Assembly (NCBI RefSeq): GCF_004363805.1
Contig: NZ_SNZP01000009.1
Coordinates: 62,001 to 126,000, forward strand
Direction: 5' to 3'
Origin: Paludibacterium purpuratum
GTDB taxonomy: Bacteria > Pseudomonadota > Gammaproteobacteria > Burkholderiales > Chromobacteriaceae
Length of the DNA stretch: 64,000 nucleotides
Shown: in pieces, positions 25,782 through 34,173 of the stretch
Layout of the letters: every line of letters starts with the position of its first letter
How positions within the stretch are numbered: position 1 is the first letter of the stretch
The notes under the pieces: model-generated
What the model was told of the DNA's origin: nothing
Seen by the model: only the letters and a program-made list of their open reading frames with translations
The model's database searches: none
Made by a program: the position numbers and the translations under genes

Positions 25782-25794
25782 AAGATTCAATCTT
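25782..25794. promoter_or_regulatory. Palindromic operator in the tetR/RND divergent promoter
   Basis: AAGATT-C-AATCTT is a perfect 13-bp palindrome. It abuts a likely promoter for the RND operon (TTGTAT at 25794, TAGTAT at 25817, 17-base spacer). The spacer also holds a direct repeat ATTTGAATT (25797 and 25809). Confidence 0.55.
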
Positions 25795-25855
25795 GTATTT
25801 GAATTCATATTTGAATTAGTATGCGCAAATGAATTCAAAAGAGGATTGCCTCATC

Positions 25856-26977
25856 ATGCACAGCGACTTCCGCCGCGGTTGGCCACGGCTGCCTTCCACC
25901 TTATTCGCGCTGGCAGCCGTCGGGCTGACGGCCTGTCAACGCGAAGCGCCCACCGCCCCTACCCGCCCCCGCGCGGTGGTGGTCGCCATTCAAGCCGACC
26001 AGGCAGTCAGTCGGTGGCAATACCCGGCACGGATCGACAGCCGATTTGCCAACGACATGGCCTTCCGAGTGGCCGGCAAGTTGCTCGATCGCCAAGCGCA
26101 TCTGGGCGACCATGTACGCGCCGGGCAGGTGCTCGCACGCTTGGACCCGGCCGATGCGGCCGCACAGCTCGACGCCGCGCGCGCGGCGCTGGCGGCGGCA
26201 GACCACCGCCTAACCTTTGCCCGTCAACAAATCGAGCGCGACCTGGCGCAGGCGCAACTCAAGCTGATTGCGCGAGCCCAGCTCGAGCAAAGCCAGGACA
26301 ACATGGCGGCGGCCAGCGCAGGACGCGAACAGGCCGCGAGCCAGCTGCGGCAGGCGCAAGACGCACTGAATTACCAGGTATTACGTGCCGATCACGATGG
26401 CATCATCAGCGCCGAATATGCCGACACCGGCGCGGTGCTCGCCGCGGGACAACCGGTCTACCGGCTCGCTTGGGATGGCGACCGCGACGCGGTGATCGAT
26501 GTGCCGGCAGCCGATGTGGCGACACTACAAATTGGCCAGCAGGCACAAGTGCGGCTACCCGGCATGGCCGATCAGGTACTTACGGCGCGCCTGCGCGAAA
26601 AAGCGCAGGTGGAAGACGCGCAAAGCGGCAGTTTCCGCGTCAAGCTGACACTCGTTCAGCCAGCCGGCGGGCTGCCGCTGGGCCTGACCGGCATCGTCAG
26701 CGTAGCGCGCCCGCAACCAGGCGGCACATCACTCAGCATCCCGGCGAGCGCCTTGTTCCATCAAGGCAATCAACCCGCGGTATGGGTGGTGGCCCCGGGC
26801 AACAACAGCCTGAGCCTGCGTCCGGTGCGCGTGCAAGGTTATGAGGCCGAGCACGTCAGAATCGCCGGCGGCTTGGCCCCGGGCGAACGCATCGTGGCCG
26901 CCGGGGTGAACAACGTGTACGCGGGGGAAAGAATCCAGCCCATCGCGCCGATTGGCGCGGAAGGAACCGCTTCGTGA
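25856..26977 (+). CDS. RND periplasmic adaptor lipoprotein (membrane fusion protein)
   Basis: 373 aa; the start at 25856 follows GAGGATT. A lipoprotein signal ends in LTAC, so the protein is anchored to the inner membrane through acylated Cys. The adaptor has lipoyl half-motifs (GKLLDRQAHLGDHVRAGQVLARLDP; LNYQVLRADHDGIISAEYADTGAVLAAGQPV) around a coiled hairpin, then beta-barrel and membrane-proximal domains. It belongs to a tripartite RND pump with the two following genes; its TGA overlaps the GTG start of the permease. Confidence 0.92.
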   Translation: MHSDFRRGWPRLPSTLFALAAVGLTACQREAPTAPTRPRAVVVAIQADQAVSRWQYPARIDSRFANDMAFRVAGKLLDRQAHLGDHVRAGQVLARLDPADAAAQLDAARAALAAADHRLTFARQQIERDLAQAQLKLIARAQLEQSQDNMAAASAGREQAASQLRQAQDALNYQVLRADHDGIISAEYADTGAVLAAGQPVYRLAWDGDRDAVIDVPAADVATLQIGQQAQVRLPGMADQVLTARLREKAQVEDAQSGSFRVKLTLVQPAGGLPLGLTGIVSVARPQPGGTSLSIPASALFHQGNQPAVWVVAPGNNSLSLRPVRVQGYEAEHVRIAGGLAPGERIVAAGVNNVYAGERIQPIAPIGAEGTAS

Positions 26978-29900
26978 GCGCGCCACGTCAAGACACGGGC
27001 CGCTTCAATCTGTCGGAATGGGCGCTGGAACACCAGCAATTGGTCATCGCCATCATGTTGCTGGTGGCGTTATTCGGTGTGCTGTCGTATGGCAAGCTGT
27101 CGCAAGCCGAAGATCCGCCCTTTACCTTCAAGGTGATGGTGGTGCGAACGCTCTGGCCGGGCGCCAGCGCGCGCGATGTGCAGCAGCAAGTGACCGACCG
27201 CATCGCCAGGAAGCTGCAGGAAACGCCCAATCTCGACTACATCAACAGCATCTCGCACCCGGGCGAGTCGATGGTCTTCGTCAACCTCAAACAGACCGTC
27301 GACGCGCAACAGGTAAAAGATGCCTGGTACCAGGTACGCAAAAAAACCTCAGACATCCAATACACGTTCCCGCAAGGTGTGCAGGGACCGTTTTTCAATG
27401 ACGAGTTCGGCGACGTCTACACCAATATCTATGTGCTCAAGGGCGACGGCTTCGGCTATGCCGAGCTGCACGATTACGCCGAGCGGCTGCGTAGCGAGAT
27501 GCTGCGTGTGCCTGGCGTGGGCAAGGTCGATCTCATTGGCGACCAGACCCAGCGCATCACCGTGGAGATCAGCAACGCCCGGCTGGCCAACCTGGGTATC
27601 TCGCCATCGCAAATCGCCGAGGCCATCCGTGGGCAGAATGCGATGCGCGGCGCCGGCGATGTGGTCACCGGCACCGACCGTCTCTACCTGCACCCGGACG
27701 GGGCGATCACCGACGTCGACGCGCTGGCCAGTCTGATGCTGCGCATCAACGGTCATACCATCCGCCTGGGCGATATCGCCCACATCCAGCGGGGCTACGT
27801 CGATCCCGCCGACCCGCTGATGCGCTATCGCGGCGCCAATGTGCTCGGCATCGGCATCAGCATGCAACCTGGCGGCAACGTGATCGACTTGGGACATGCC
27901 CTCAAGGAACACGAACGCGACTGGCATGCCGCCCTGCCCGCGGGTTTGACGCTCTCCGAAGTGGCCAGCATGCCCGATACCGTGTCGCGCGCGGTGGACG
28001 ACTTCGTCGAAGCCGTGGCCGAGGCCGTGGCCATCGTACTCGCCGTCAGTCTCTTCAGCCTGGGGCTGCGCACCGGGCTCGTCGTGGTGGTATCCATTCC
28101 GCTGGTGCTGGCCGGCACGGCGATGACCATGCATTTTTTCGACATCGGCCTCAACAAGGTCTCGCTTGGCACACTGATTTTGGCGTTGGGCTTGCTGGTC
28201 GACGATGCCATCATCGCCATCGAAATGATGGCCGTTCAGCTCGAGCACGGTCTCTCGCGGTTCAAAGCCGCCGCCTTCGCCTATACCAGCACGGCTTTTC
28301 CGATGCTGACCGGCACGCTGGTAACCGTCTCCGGCTTTCTACCGATCGCGCTAGCACGCTCGGATACCGGCGAATACACCCGCTCGATCTTTCAGGTGTC
28401 CGCCATCGCGCTAACGCTCTCATGGCTCGCCGCCGTCATCGTCATTCCCCTGTTGGGCTATCACTTGCTGCCCACGCCGAAGACCGCCGCCACGCCTACA
28501 CACGGCAATCCATACGACACTCCGTTCTACCACCGGCTGCGGCAATGGATTCGCGCGAGCATCACCCGTCGCCGCCGCGTCATCTTGATGACACTCGGTT
28601 TGTTTGCCGGCGCGATCGCGCTCGTACCGCTGGTTCACCAGCAGTTCTTCCCCAGCTCGGAACGGCCGGAACTGCTGGTCAACCTGACGCTGCCGGAGAG
28701 CGCATCGTTGGCCGCCACGCTACGCGAAAGCCAGCGACTGGAGCAACGGCTCGACCGGATGCCCGGCATCGATCATTACGTCGACTTTGTCGGCAGCGGT
28801 GCACCGCGGTTTTATCTACCGCTAGACCAACAGCTTGCCGCGCCCAACCTGGCGCAATTCTTGATCACCGCCAAGTCGCTGCCGGAGCGCGACCAATTGG
28901 CCAGCAAACTGCAAACCGTCATGGCACAGGATTTCCCCACCCTGCGCACACGCATCAGCCAGTTGGAGAACGGTCCGCCAGTCGGCTACCCGGTACAGTT
29001 CCGGGTCAGCGGACCCGACATCGCCCAGGTGCATCGTCTGGCCGATCAAGTCGCCAACGTGTTCCGTCAGAACCCTGACACGGTCGGCGTCCAATTGGAT
29101 TGGACGGAGCCCGCTTCGCGCTCTATCCGTTTTCTGGTCGATCAGAACAAGGCTCGCTCGCTGAACGTCAGCAGCAGCGATGTGGCCGACTTCCTGCAGA
29201 TGACGCTTTCCGGCATGACGGTGGACCAACTACGCGAACGCGACAAGCTGATCGGCATCGATCTGCGCGCCCCGAGCAATGAGCGGACCGATCCGGCACA
29301 ACTCGCACTGCTCGCCATGCCCACGCCATCCGGCAAGACCATCCCGCTCTCGGCGCTCGGTCACTTCAGCTACACGTTGGAGCACGGCGTGATTCTCGAA
29401 CGCGACCGTCAGCCCACCATCACCGTGCGCAGCGATCTGCGATCCGGTACGCAAAGCATCGACGTGACCAACAAGCTCGACCAACAGCTTGCCGGCCTGC
29501 GCCGCGCGCTGCCGGACGGCTACCGCATCGATATCGGCGGCGCGGTCGAGAACAGCAACAAGGCCAATGCCTCGATCGCCGAGCAAGCGCCGATCATGCT
29601 GATCGCCATTTTTCTGCTGCTGATGATTCAACTACGGCGCTTCGACCGCGTACTGATGGTGCTGTTGACCGCCCCGCTCGGCTTGATCGGCGTGGTGCCG
29701 GTGCTGTTGCTGTTCAACGTGCCGCTTGGCTTTGTCGCCATTCTCGGCATCATCGCCATGGCGGGCATCATCATGCGCAACTCGGTGATTTTGATCGACC
29801 AGATAGATCAAGACATCCGCGACGGCGCCACACCGTTCAACGCGGTGGAGGACGCCACCGTGCGCCGTTTCCGCCCCATCTGCCTGACCGCCGCCGCGGC

Positions 29901-30075
29901 CGTGCTGGCACTGATCCCGCTATTGCGCAGCACCTTCTTCAGCCCGATGGCCACCGCGCTGATGGGCGGCATCACCATCGCCACCATCCTGACCTTGTTT
30001 TTCCTACCGGCGCTGTATGCCGCCTGGTTCCACATCCAGCCGACAACGCCCGCCATCGATAAGGAGGCCCTATGA
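26974..30075 (+). CDS. RND multidrug efflux permease
   Basis: 1033 aa, GTG start overlapping the adaptor stop (GTGA). It shows the RND layout of two halves, each with a large periplasmic loop. The proton-relay acidic pair is in TLILALGLLVDDAIIAIEMM (helix 4), and the GxxxMxG-type element FVAILGIIAMAGIIMRNSVILIDQI is in helix 11. It starts with FNLSEWALEHQQLVIAIMLLVALFGVLSY and SQAEDPPFTFKVMVV, a pattern found in TriC/VexK-like exporters rather than AcrB. It would export hydrophobic or detergent-like compounds. Substrates cannot be read from the sequence. Confidence 0.92.
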   Translation: MSAPRQDTGRFNLSEWALEHQQLVIAIMLLVALFGVLSYGKLSQAEDPPFTFKVMVVRTLWPGASARDVQQQVTDRIARKLQETPNLDYINSISHPGESMVFVNLKQTVDAQQVKDAWYQVRKKTSDIQYTFPQGVQGPFFNDEFGDVYTNIYVLKGDGFGYAELHDYAERLRSEMLRVPGVGKVDLIGDQTQRITVEISNARLANLGISPSQIAEAIRGQNAMRGAGDVVTGTDRLYLHPDGAITDVDALASLMLRINGHTIRLGDIAHIQRGYVDPADPLMRYRGANVLGIGISMQPGGNVIDLGHALKEHERDWHAALPAGLTLSEVASMPDTVSRAVDDFVEAVAEAVAIVLAVSLFSLGLRTGLVVVVSIPLVLAGTAMTMHFFDIGLNKVSLGTLILALGLLVDDAIIAIEMMAVQLEHGLSRFKAAAFAYTSTAFPMLTGTLVTVSGFLPIALARSDTGEYTRSIFQVSAIALTLSWLAAVIVIPLLGYHLLPTPKTAATPTHGNPYDTPFYHRLRQWIRASITRRRRVILMTLGLFAGAIALVPLVHQQFFPSSERPELLVNLTLPESASLAATLRESQRLEQRLDRMPGIDHYVDFVGSGAPRFYLPLDQQLAAPNLAQFLITAKSLPERDQLASKLQTVMAQDFPTLRTRISQLENGPPVGYPVQFRVSGPDIAQVHRLADQVANVFRQNPDTVGVQLDWTEPASRSIRFLVDQNKARSLNVSSSDVADFLQMTLSGMTVDQLRERDKLIGIDLRAPSNERTDPAQLALLAMPTPSGKTIPLSALGHFSYTLEHGVILERDRQPTITVRSDLRSGTQSIDVTNKLDQQLAGLRRALPDGYRIDIGGAVENSNKANASIAEQAPIMLIAIFLLLMIQLRRFDRVLMVLLTAPLGLIGVVPVLLLFNVPLGFVAILGIIAMAGIIMRNSVILIDQIDQDIRDGATPFNAVEDATVRRFRPICLTAAAAVLALIPLLRSTFFSPMATALMGGITIATILTLFFLPALYAAWFHIQPTTPAIDKEAL

Positions 30076-31487
30076 CGCCCCGTTCCCGCCTGACGCTTTT
30101 GACGCTGCCGTTCATGGCCGGTTGCGCGCTATTGGTGCCCGACGACCGTCCCGCGCTCCCCTCTCCGGCACATTACAGCAGCACCGGCGACGCGCTCCCC
30201 GCAGCCGATGGCATACGCCAGCAACTGACCGACACCAGCGCGCCCGCCGCCTGGTGGCAGCGCTACCATTCGGCCGACCTCGACGCCCTGGTAACGGAAG
30301 GACTAGCCCACAACGCCTCGTTGGAGGCCACCCGGCATACGCTGGATGCAGCCCGTGCCAGCCTGCGCGCCCAAATCGGCGGCAGCGAATTGCCCAGCGC
30401 CGACATCGGCATGAGCCAGGTACGGCAACGAACGCTCAGCTTGCCCGGCATGCTGCCCAAGACCTATCAGGACAGCATCACCAGCGCCACGCTCAACGTC
30501 GATTGGCGCTTCAATCTGCTCGGCGCCACCACGCTTAGCAACCGTGCTGCGGCAAAACAAGTGGAACAACAAGCCTGGCAATATCAGGCGGCGCAACGCG
30601 CGCTGGCGCTCAATATCGTCACCACGACCATCCAGTGCGCCGCGCTGCAAGCCCAGCTCGAGCAAATGACCGCGCAGCGCGATGTGCTCGACCACCTCGC
30701 CGCGCTGACCGCACAGCGCGAACAACTGGGCGCCGCCGCCCAAGACGATCGGCTCGCGGCGGCGCAGCAAGCCGCCGACTTCGCCGCCAGCCTGCCGGCC
30801 CAACGTGCCACGCTCGCCGCCACCCGGCACGCGCTCGCCATCCTGCTCGGCCGCAGTCCTGACAACGCGCCGGCGCCACTCCCTTTCGACAGCTTGCATT
30901 TGCCTGGCACGCTACCGCTTTTGGTGCCCTCGGCCCTGTTGAAACAACGGCCAGACGTCCAAGCCGCCGATGCCGCCATCGAAGCCGCCGCCAACCAGGT
31001 TGGCGCCGCCCGCGCCGAGCTGTTCCCCACGCTGTCGCTGAGTGCCAGCTATGGGCATGGCGGCTACGACTGGTCGAGCTTCACCTCCCCCGCCGGACTG
31101 ATCTGGAGCGCCGCCGGCTCGATCAGCCAACCGCTGTTTCACGGTGGCGCGCTGCTGGCACGGAAAGATGCCGCTCTGGCCCAGTACCAAGCCGCACTGT
31201 CGCAATACCGGCAAACGGTGCTCGATGCCTTCCGCGACGTGGCCGACACCCTGGCCGATTTACAGGAAGACGCCACCCGGATCGAAGCCAGCCAGCAGGC
31301 CGACGATGCCACGCGCCAGCGCTGGCAGGACATGCAACGACGTGAACAGCTTGGCGCCACCGCGCTGCCCGACACCTTGGCGGCGGAACAGCAATACCAT
31401 GGCCACCGCATCGATACGTTGCAGGCGCAGGCCGCCCGGCTGACGGACAGCGCGCGACTGTTTACGGCGATGGGATCGACGTTATAA
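30072..31487 (+). CDS. NodT-family outer-membrane factor of the RND pump
   Basis: 471 aa, ATGA overlap with the permease gene. The N-terminal lipoprotein signal ends in MAGCALL. Two outer-membrane-efflux repeats follow, with the conserved WWQRYHSADLDALVTEGLAHNASLEAT, LLKQRPDVQAADAAIEAAANQVGAARAELFPTLSLSASYG and the second-repeat helices. It completes an adaptor-permease-channel operon in one transcript. The signature LLxxRPDvxAAe is diagnostic of the NodT group. Confidence 0.92.
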   Translation: MTPRSRLTLLTLPFMAGCALLVPDDRPALPSPAHYSSTGDALPAADGIRQQLTDTSAPAAWWQRYHSADLDALVTEGLAHNASLEATRHTLDAARASLRAQIGGSELPSADIGMSQVRQRTLSLPGMLPKTYQDSITSATLNVDWRFNLLGATTLSNRAAAKQVEQQAWQYQAAQRALALNIVTTTIQCAALQAQLEQMTAQRDVLDHLAALTAQREQLGAAAQDDRLAAAQQAADFAASLPAQRATLAATRHALAILLGRSPDNAPAPLPFDSLHLPGTLPLLVPSALLKQRPDVQAADAAIEAAANQVGAARAELFPTLSLSASYGHGGYDWSSFTSPAGLIWSAAGSISQPLFHGGALLARKDAALAQYQAALSQYRQTVLDAFRDVADTLADLQEDATRIEASQQADDATRQRWQDMQRREQLGATALPDTLAAEQQYHGHRIDTLQAQAARLTDSARLFTAMGSTL

Positions 31488-31635
31488 GGAAAAGCGGCAT
31501 AAGCGGACAGACGCTCTACCACGTTGTCCATGAGCGAGGCGGCTACGCACCGGCATGACACGAGCACGCAGTTGACACCAGCGAGCTCACTTGCGGCTAT
31601 TCTAAGAAAAAACAGCGCCTAGACGGGGGAACCGC

Positions 31636-32607
31636 ATGTCCACAACCCAGATGACGTCCACGATCAACGAGATTTTGGTCGACTATCTCGATATTTGTCA
31701 GAACGGCTTTACCATCATCGACGCCAACGACACGATCCTCTACCAAAACAAGGCACAGGCCGCGATGTTTTCCCTGGAGGCCCAGGACATGATGATCGGC
31801 CGCCACGTCGATGCCTTGTTCACCTGGCTGTACATCCATAATCGCGGCATCCACGGCGTACTCGACGCACCGAACCTGGAAGCCTGGTTACGCGAGGCGC
31901 ATCAAAGGACCCGTTCCACCGCTTCCGATATGTTCGAACTGACGCTTCTCGACGGACGCACTCTGCTGGTGACGAAGCAATCGACCGCACAAAAAGGCGT
32001 GATGTTTATCTGCACCGACATCTCGGAGCAGAAGTGGTTGCAAGCGGAGCTGGTACGGCTGCACGCCGAAGTGGAGCAACTGGCGCTGATCGACGAATTG
32101 ACCGGCGTCGCCAACCGGCGCCATCTCATGCAGCAACTGCGGCATGAGGTCGCGCGCGGGCAGCGGTACCGGCAGCCGCTTTGTGTCGCTATGATCGACC
32201 TGGATCACTTCAAGCGCATCAACGACCATTACGGTCATCCAGCGGGCGATGCCGTGCTGCGTCATTTCGCCAGCACACTGACCGAGCAGATGCGCAACAC
32301 CGATATGATCGGCCGAGTCGGTGGCGAGGAATTCGCCATTATCATGGCGGACACCGCGCTCGATGACGCTATCCAGGTATTGACCCGCATCAGCCAGTTC
32401 ATCGCGTCACAACGACTGGACCACGTGGCGGAAGGTCTTGGCTACACCTTTTCGGCGGGGGTCATCGAGATGCCCCACGATACCGACGGCGACGAAAGCA
32501 GCTTGCTGTCCCTGGCCGATCAGGCGCTCTATCAAGCCAAGACGGGCGGAAGAAACCGGATCGTTCCGTTCGTCCCGGGCCATTCGGCCGACGCGGGCCC
32601 CTCTTGA
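31636..32607 (+). CDS. PAS-GGDEF diguanylate cyclase
   Basis: 323 aa; the start follows GGGGGA. Residues about 15-130 form a PAS domain (FTIIDANDTILYQNKAQAAMF). The GGDEF domain runs from about 150 (LIDELTGVANRRHLMQQL) with an intact GGEEF active site and an RNTD product-inhibition site five residues before it. It should synthesise cyclic di-GMP with feedback control. No membrane segments, so it is cytosolic. It lies between two efflux loci and converges with the tandem tetR genes. Confidence 0.92.
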   Translation: MSTTQMTSTINEILVDYLDICQNGFTIIDANDTILYQNKAQAAMFSLEAQDMMIGRHVDALFTWLYIHNRGIHGVLDAPNLEAWLREAHQRTRSTASDMFELTLLDGRTLLVTKQSTAQKGVMFICTDISEQKWLQAELVRLHAEVEQLALIDELTGVANRRHLMQQLRHEVARGQRYRQPLCVAMIDLDHFKRINDHYGHPAGDAVLRHFASTLTEQMRNTDMIGRVGGEEFAIIMADTALDDAIQVLTRISQFIASQRLDHVAEGLGYTFSAGVIEMPHDTDGDESSLLSLADQALYQAKTGGRNRIVPFVPGHSADAGPS

Positions 32608-32624
32608 CGCCACACTCGACGAGA

Positions 32625-32652
32625 CAAAAAAAGCCCGACCAGCGGCCGGGCT
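32625..32652 (-). terminator. Terminator of the tandem tetR operon
   Basis: Stem AGCCCG/CGGGCT with a run of seven Ts on the minus strand, 120 bases after the second tetR stop codon. It may also act on the converging cyclase gene. Confidence 0.7.
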
Positions 32653-32719
32653 AAGTGGAGCTCTCAAGCAGTGAGATCGTACTACGCGTTTCATGTGGCC
32701 AACGGTGATCAACCACACA

Positions 32720-32737
32720 ACTGTACTGTACAGTACA
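32720..32737. promoter_or_regulatory. Third operator-like palindrome downstream of the tetR pair
   Basis: ACTGTAC-T-GTACAGT (perfect 15 bp) overlaps TGTACTGTACAGTACA (perfect 16 bp). It differs from the operator at 34085 (ACCGTAC-T-GTACGGT) only by one symmetric change per arm. It lies 35 bases after the second tetR gene, not at an obvious promoter. Confidence 0.5.
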
Positions 32738-32771
32738 TTACAGGCAATAACAACCCTAATCAGCGAGCGCC

Positions 32772-33428
32772 TCACACCTGCGCCCCGGCCAAAAACACGG
32801 ACCAGGCGTTATCGAAGAAATAGCGCCGCTCGGTTTCCGTCCCAAGACACGGATAACCCAGTAGCCGCTGTTGGAAAAACCACCCCATGCTCATGCCGGT
32901 CAACGCGTTGACCATGTCCTCTTCCGGGATGTCTACACGAACCTGCCCCGCTTCGCGGGCAGCGTGGAGCAGGAAGCGCATGACGTCCTCGATGGGCTGC
33001 ATCGCGGCTTTTTTGACACGGACGACCAGATCGGGAAAGCGGACCGCCTCGGAGATCAGAATGCGAAACAGCGCCACGGTTTCCGATCTGGCGGTGAGCT
33101 GCAAGAGAGCCCAACAAGCTTCTTGCAGCCCCGCAAGCGGGTCTCGCAGATCGGTCTTCCCTGTGGCCGAGGCTTCCAACTGCGCGGCGGCCAGATCGCG
33201 GATCACCGCGGCGAACAACTCTTCCTTGGACACATAGCGCCGATAGATCGTCTGTTTGCTGACCCCCGCCGCAACGGTGATCTGCTCCATCGATGTGGCG
33301 GCATAACCGTGCTCGATGAACAGACGAGTGGCGGTATTCAAAATACGCCGGCCGATCTCCTCGACCGCTTGTGCATCCGGCCGCCCCATACGTCTGGATA
33401 TGGACTGTGGCATAAAAGACGATTCCAT
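32772..33428 (-). CDS. TetR-family regulator, second gene of a coupled tetR pair
   Basis: 218 aa with helix-turn-helix YAATSMEQITVAAGVSKQTIYRRYVSKEELF and an AefR-like C-terminal domain (ALFRILISEAVRFPDLV, IPEEDMVNALTGMSMGWFFQQRLLG). Its ATG shares one base with the stop of the first tetR gene (TAATG), so translation is coupled. Both probably bind the CCGTAC palindromes near 34.1 kb and control the OMF-emrAB operon. Confidence 0.9.
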   Translation of the reverse strand: MESSFMPQSISRRMGRPDAQAVEEIGRRILNTATRLFIEHGYAATSMEQITVAAGVSKQTIYRRYVSKEELFAAVIRDLAAAQLEASATGKTDLRDPLAGLQEACWALLQLTARSETVALFRILISEAVRFPDLVVRVKKAAMQPIEDVMRFLLHAAREAGQVRVDIPEEDMVNALTGMSMGWFFQQRLLGYPCLGTETERRYFFDNAWSVFLAGAQV

Positions 33429-34051
33429 TACTCGAACAACGTCCGGCTATCGTCGGGCGCGTAGGCTCTAAGGAAAGCGGCCACCGCGCGTTGCGCCATG
33501 CCGTTTTTCTCCGCATCGTCAGGGGGCGTTTCCAACGCTTGCAGCAGCAGAGGCTCGAGAATTTCCGCCTCCAACAAGCCGCGTAGATGATTGGCGGCCA
33601 ACACGCTGTCGTCACGCCGCAGCTTGCCGCTTGCCATGCACGCGCTCAGAAACAAAGCCACTTCGTTGCCAATGGTTTGGATCTTGTCGAAGAACAACTT
33701 GCCGACGCCCAAGCGCGAGGCTTCAGCCACCATTTGCCGTCTCACCGCGACCATATCGCTTGAGCTGACGAACTGCAGGAAGCTTTCCCCGAATCGACGC
33801 AACGTCATGGCCATATCGTCCGGATCGGTCGACAGGCTCGCCAGGGCACCCGCCACATGCTGGTCGATAGCGGCCGTCATGCATGCGACGAACAGTTCTT
33901 CTTTAGAGGCGAAGTGGTGATATAGGGTCGCCTTGGAACCACCGACCTGGGTCGTAATTTCCGACATCGAGGTATTGTCGTATCCCTGCGCCAAAAACAG
34001 GCGATACGCCGTATCCAGAATCGCCTGCCGCTTTGCATTTCCCTTTTTCAT
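33428..34051 (-). CDS. TetR-family regulator, first gene of a coupled tetR pair
   Basis: 207 aa; the start at 34051 follows GAGGGAG, while the open frame reaches into the divergent operon. Helix-turn-helix: YDNTSMSEITTQVGGSKATLYHHFASKEELF. The C-terminal domain is AefR-like (FLQFVSSSDMVAVRRQMVAEASRLGVGKLFF). It is divergent from the OMF-emrA-emrB operon, and its own promoter and that of the pump carry related palindromes, so it is the likely local repressor. Confidence 0.9.
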   Translation of the reverse strand: MKKGNAKRQAILDTAYRLFLAQGYDNTSMSEITTQVGGSKATLYHHFASKEELFVACMTAAIDQHVAGALASLSTDPDDMAMTLRRFGESFLQFVSSSDMVAVRRQMVAEASRLGVGKLFFDKIQTIGNEVALFLSACMASGKLRRDDSVLAANHLRGLLEAEILEPLLLQALETPPDDAEKNGMAQRAVAAFLRAYAPDDSRTLFE

Positions 34052-34084
34052 CGTCGCTCCCTCGTTGTGAGCAAAAAGCATCAA

Positions 34085-34099
34085 ACCGTACTGTACGGT
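34085..34099. promoter_or_regulatory. TetR operator O1 (tetR side)
   Basis: ACCGTAC-T-GTACGGT, a perfect 15-bp palindrome, lies just downstream of a minus-strand promoter (TTGACT at 34131-34126, GAAAAT at 34108-34103, 17-base spacer) for the tetR pair. Confidence 0.8.
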
Positions 34100-34110
34100 A
34101 CGATTTTCTC

Positions 34111-34139
34111 TTGACAGACAACGGAAGTCAAGATTATAA
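34111..34139 (+). promoter_or_regulatory. Sigma-70 promoter of the OMF-emrAB operon
   Basis: TTGACA (34111-34116) and TTATAA (34134-34139) with a 17-base spacer. The -10 touches operator O2. Confidence 0.8.
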
Positions 34140-34155
34140 ACCGTACCGTACGGTT
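34139..34155. promoter_or_regulatory. TetR operator O2 (pump side)
   Basis: AACCGTAC-C-GTACGGTT is a perfect 17-bp palindrome starting at the end of the -10 box. It shares the CCGTAC/GTACGG arms with O1 and is placed to block transcription start. Confidence 0.85.
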
Positions 34156-34173
34156 CACTTAGGAAAGAAAACC

